From Mesodorylaimus sp. YZB2_4 (taxonomy: Eukaryota; Nematoda; Enoplea; Dorylaimida; Dorylaimidae): DNA of 64,000 nucleotides. The DNA lies in NCBI GenBank assembly GCA_030248295.1, contig JASANH010000020.1, positions 1 through 64,000 on the forward strand. The letters are read 5' to 3'. The translations under genes and the position numbers were made by a program. The notes under the pieces were generated by a model. The model was given only the letters and a program-made list of their open reading frames with translations, was not told the DNA's origin and ran no database searches. Every line of letters begins with the position of its first letter. The first letter of the stretch is position 1. This document shows, in pieces, positions 62,778 to 64,000 of the stretch.

Positions 62778-63998
62778 CTAACGATTACTGGGTATCGCGC
62801 AGTAAGCTTTTATTATAATGCCCGAACCAATGACTGCACTCCGTTCTAAACGCTCGATAACCGAGCTAAGCTTATTCTGGGGTATGGGAAGTTCCGCCAA
62901 GGTCGCAACTAGGCGCTCGGTGACTTCTCCGCAGGCTCTGATAACTATCGGATGCACGGTAACTACGTAACCCCAGTCACGACCTAACTCGCAAGCTAGG
63001 TTGTCACCTGGGGGAAAGTGACCGTCCAATAAAGGATGGTCCTCTTTCAACATGGAATTTTCGGCATACTTGGCGTATTTACGACATTCTTGCTGACGCA
63101 AGTTAGAGAACCAAGACACCGACACTTCCATTATATATATCCGTTTTGCCTGCTTATCTATCAATACGATATCGGGATGATTATGTCCTAATTTTCTAAC
63201 GGTAATCAACGGGTGATCCCGGTAAAGATCGTAACATTCATTCGTCATTACGCCCTCGATTCTCTGTCTGAAATGACGGGATTCGAACCCGCATTCAATA
63301 CAGATACTATTGTACAGACTCAGTGCCACGCCGTTATGCCGCTTGACCATCAAACTAGGTCTCCAGTGCGGACATAGCGATAACACGTGTTCAGCCGTCT
63401 CTTTTCTCAGACGAGCCGGTAAGGTCGAACATTTCAACCTGCACGTTTGGTCTGTTCCAATATGCATTGGATGACCCCTCAATAACAGCTGGCCTTCTTG
63501 CGCGGCCACTATATTGTTCACAATTCCAGAGCTAAGGAGTCCTTTCCGCAACCAAGCAAAGCTATGGCTCAAGTCAAGGTCCTGGTCTCGAAACGGAGCT
63601 CCCGCCGTTTCCAGCGAAAGCAGCTCTCGATACTTGGACTTCTGAAACTTCTCGCGGAGTCTACTCACTATTTCTCTGGCCGCGTCGGTGGGTATGTAAA
63701 AGACCATTTCGAACCCGACATCGGACTCCTCTCCCGTACTTTCGCGCACAGTGAGAGTCAGCTGCTCAGGGTCATCGATCACCTCGAGCGTCATGTCCAA
63801 TCCGAACTCTTTAAGTACGTTCCAAAAGTCACTGACGATAGCTCTTTTCTTTCGTTTAGTCAACGCTTGCATCAAGGAGAAACAGGGCTTAAGCTCACTG
63901 GTCATAGCATTATAACAGTAACTGTAAACTATTGACTCGTAGAGTGCCTGTTCAAACGAGCTTAGACCCAGGCCTCCCTTGTCCGTGTCCAGGTACAT
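62778..63998 (-). CDS. R4/Dong-type LINE Pol, C-terminal 406 aa
   Basis: Open to the window edge, so the start is outside; the first Met here is internal. DKGGLGLSSFEQALYES matches the post-thumb GGLGL motif. At about residues 180-210 a CCHC-type knuckle reads CRLKCSTLPARLRKETAEHV with LSLC. Residues 265-290 hold a PD-(D/E)xK-like restriction-type endonuclease: GHNHPDIVLIDKQAKRIYIM then EVSVSW. The C-terminus ends at TGA/TAA before the 3' UTR. No internal stop, so it may be relatively recent. Family call by domain order; R4/Dong versus NeSL is not settled. Confidence 0.8.
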   Translation of the reverse strand: MYLDTDKGGLGLSSFEQALYESIVYSYCYNAMTSELKPCFSLMQALTKRKKRAIVSDFWNVLKEFGLDMTLEVIDDPEQLTLTVRESTGEESDVGFEMVFYIPTDAAREIVSRLREKFQKSKYRELLSLETAGAPFRDQDLDLSHSFAWLRKGLLSSGIVNNIVAAQEGQLLLRGHPMHIGTDQTCRLKCSTLPARLRKETAEHVLSLCPHWRPSLMVKRHNGVALSLYNSICIECGFESRHFRQRIEGVMTNECYDLYRDHPLITVRKLGHNHPDIVLIDKQAKRIYIMEVSVSWFSNLRQQECRKYAKYAENSMLKEDHPLLDGHFPPGDNLACELGRDWGYVVTVHPIVIRACGEVTERLVATLAELPIPQNKLSSVIERLERSAVIGSGIIIKAYCAIPSNR

Positions 63999-64000
63999 CA

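Larger units (their letters stand above)
62130..64000 (-). mobile_element. R4/Dong-type LINE, 3' part
   Basis: Minus-strand ORF with zinc knuckle and restriction-like endonuclease, followed by about 650 bp of 3' untranslated sequence with a strong hairpin. The RT domain lies beyond the window. Such elements carry the endonuclease downstream of RT and often insert at fixed sites. The left boundary is approximate. Confidence 0.7.

Noticed and set aside
63271-63360. Genuine tRNA gene
   Set aside because: A and B boxes are present, but the acceptor stem does not pair and the sequence is part of an intact LINE reading frame.

Overview
This window looks like repeat-dense, non-rDNA chromatin from an invertebrate metazoan. 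The mix of BEL/Pao, Ty3/gypsy (including a Mag-type element), Ty1/copia, jockey/CR1-type, Tx1/L1-type and R4-type LINEs, a pogo-type transposase and an ISL2EU-type transposon is animal-like. The few plausible introns are very short (53-93 bp). A nematode or another small invertebrate fits, but the sequence alone does not settle the species. I see no intact, recognisable host gene; the few host-like exons are all on the minus strand.

Layout. 1-2904: decayed gypsy-1 (RT, integrase, tail, start of a 3' LTR). 2905-9175: inverted copy of 12.05-18.53 kb; its outer end decays into deletion-rich, homopolymer-rich sequence that looks like a low-quality read tail. 9180-9740: gypsy scrap and a minus-strand transmembrane exon. 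9825-19421: BEL-1 (BEL/Pao), broken by a 1.1-kb foldback transposon with an 8-bp target duplication and by a 4.16-kb unrecognised element with an 11-bp target duplication. 19.7-21.2 kb: an A/T-rich minisatellite with an open frame, a minus-strand hydrophobic exon and a tandem duplication. 22-26 kb: minor ORFs and a pogo-type transposase. 26.36-32.18 kb: a jockey/CR1-type LINE split by gypsy-3, a gag-protease LTR element without RT. 35-38.7 kb: two LINE remnants next to a candidate short-intron gene. 39-41.9 kb: gypsy-2. 42.6-45.3 kb: an ISL2EU-type transposon with DDE transposase and YqaJ exonuclease genes facing each other. 45.3-46.35 kb: copia remnant. 49.87-55.27 kb: BEL-2, a young BEL/Pao element with near-identical LTRs but a junk-filled gap in pol. 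55.27-60.99 kb: Mag-type gypsy-4, whose 3' LTR hosts a 1.1-kb TIR transposon and whose edge is the BEL-2 target. 62.1-64 kb: 3' end of an R4-type LINE with a structured 3' tail.

How the parts relate. The nested insertions give a relative order: gypsy-4 is older (LTRs about 14% apart), then the TIR element, and BEL-2 is among the youngest. The least explained unit is the 4.16-kb insertion in BEL-1: it has long ORFs with no domain I know, an LTR-like 3' end behind a purine tract, no 5' LTR, and a second copy in the inverted arm. Two stretches (8.48-9.18 kb and 53.1-53.3 kb) look like assembly or base-calling artefacts and should limit trust in the joins there. Percentages were counted by eye.
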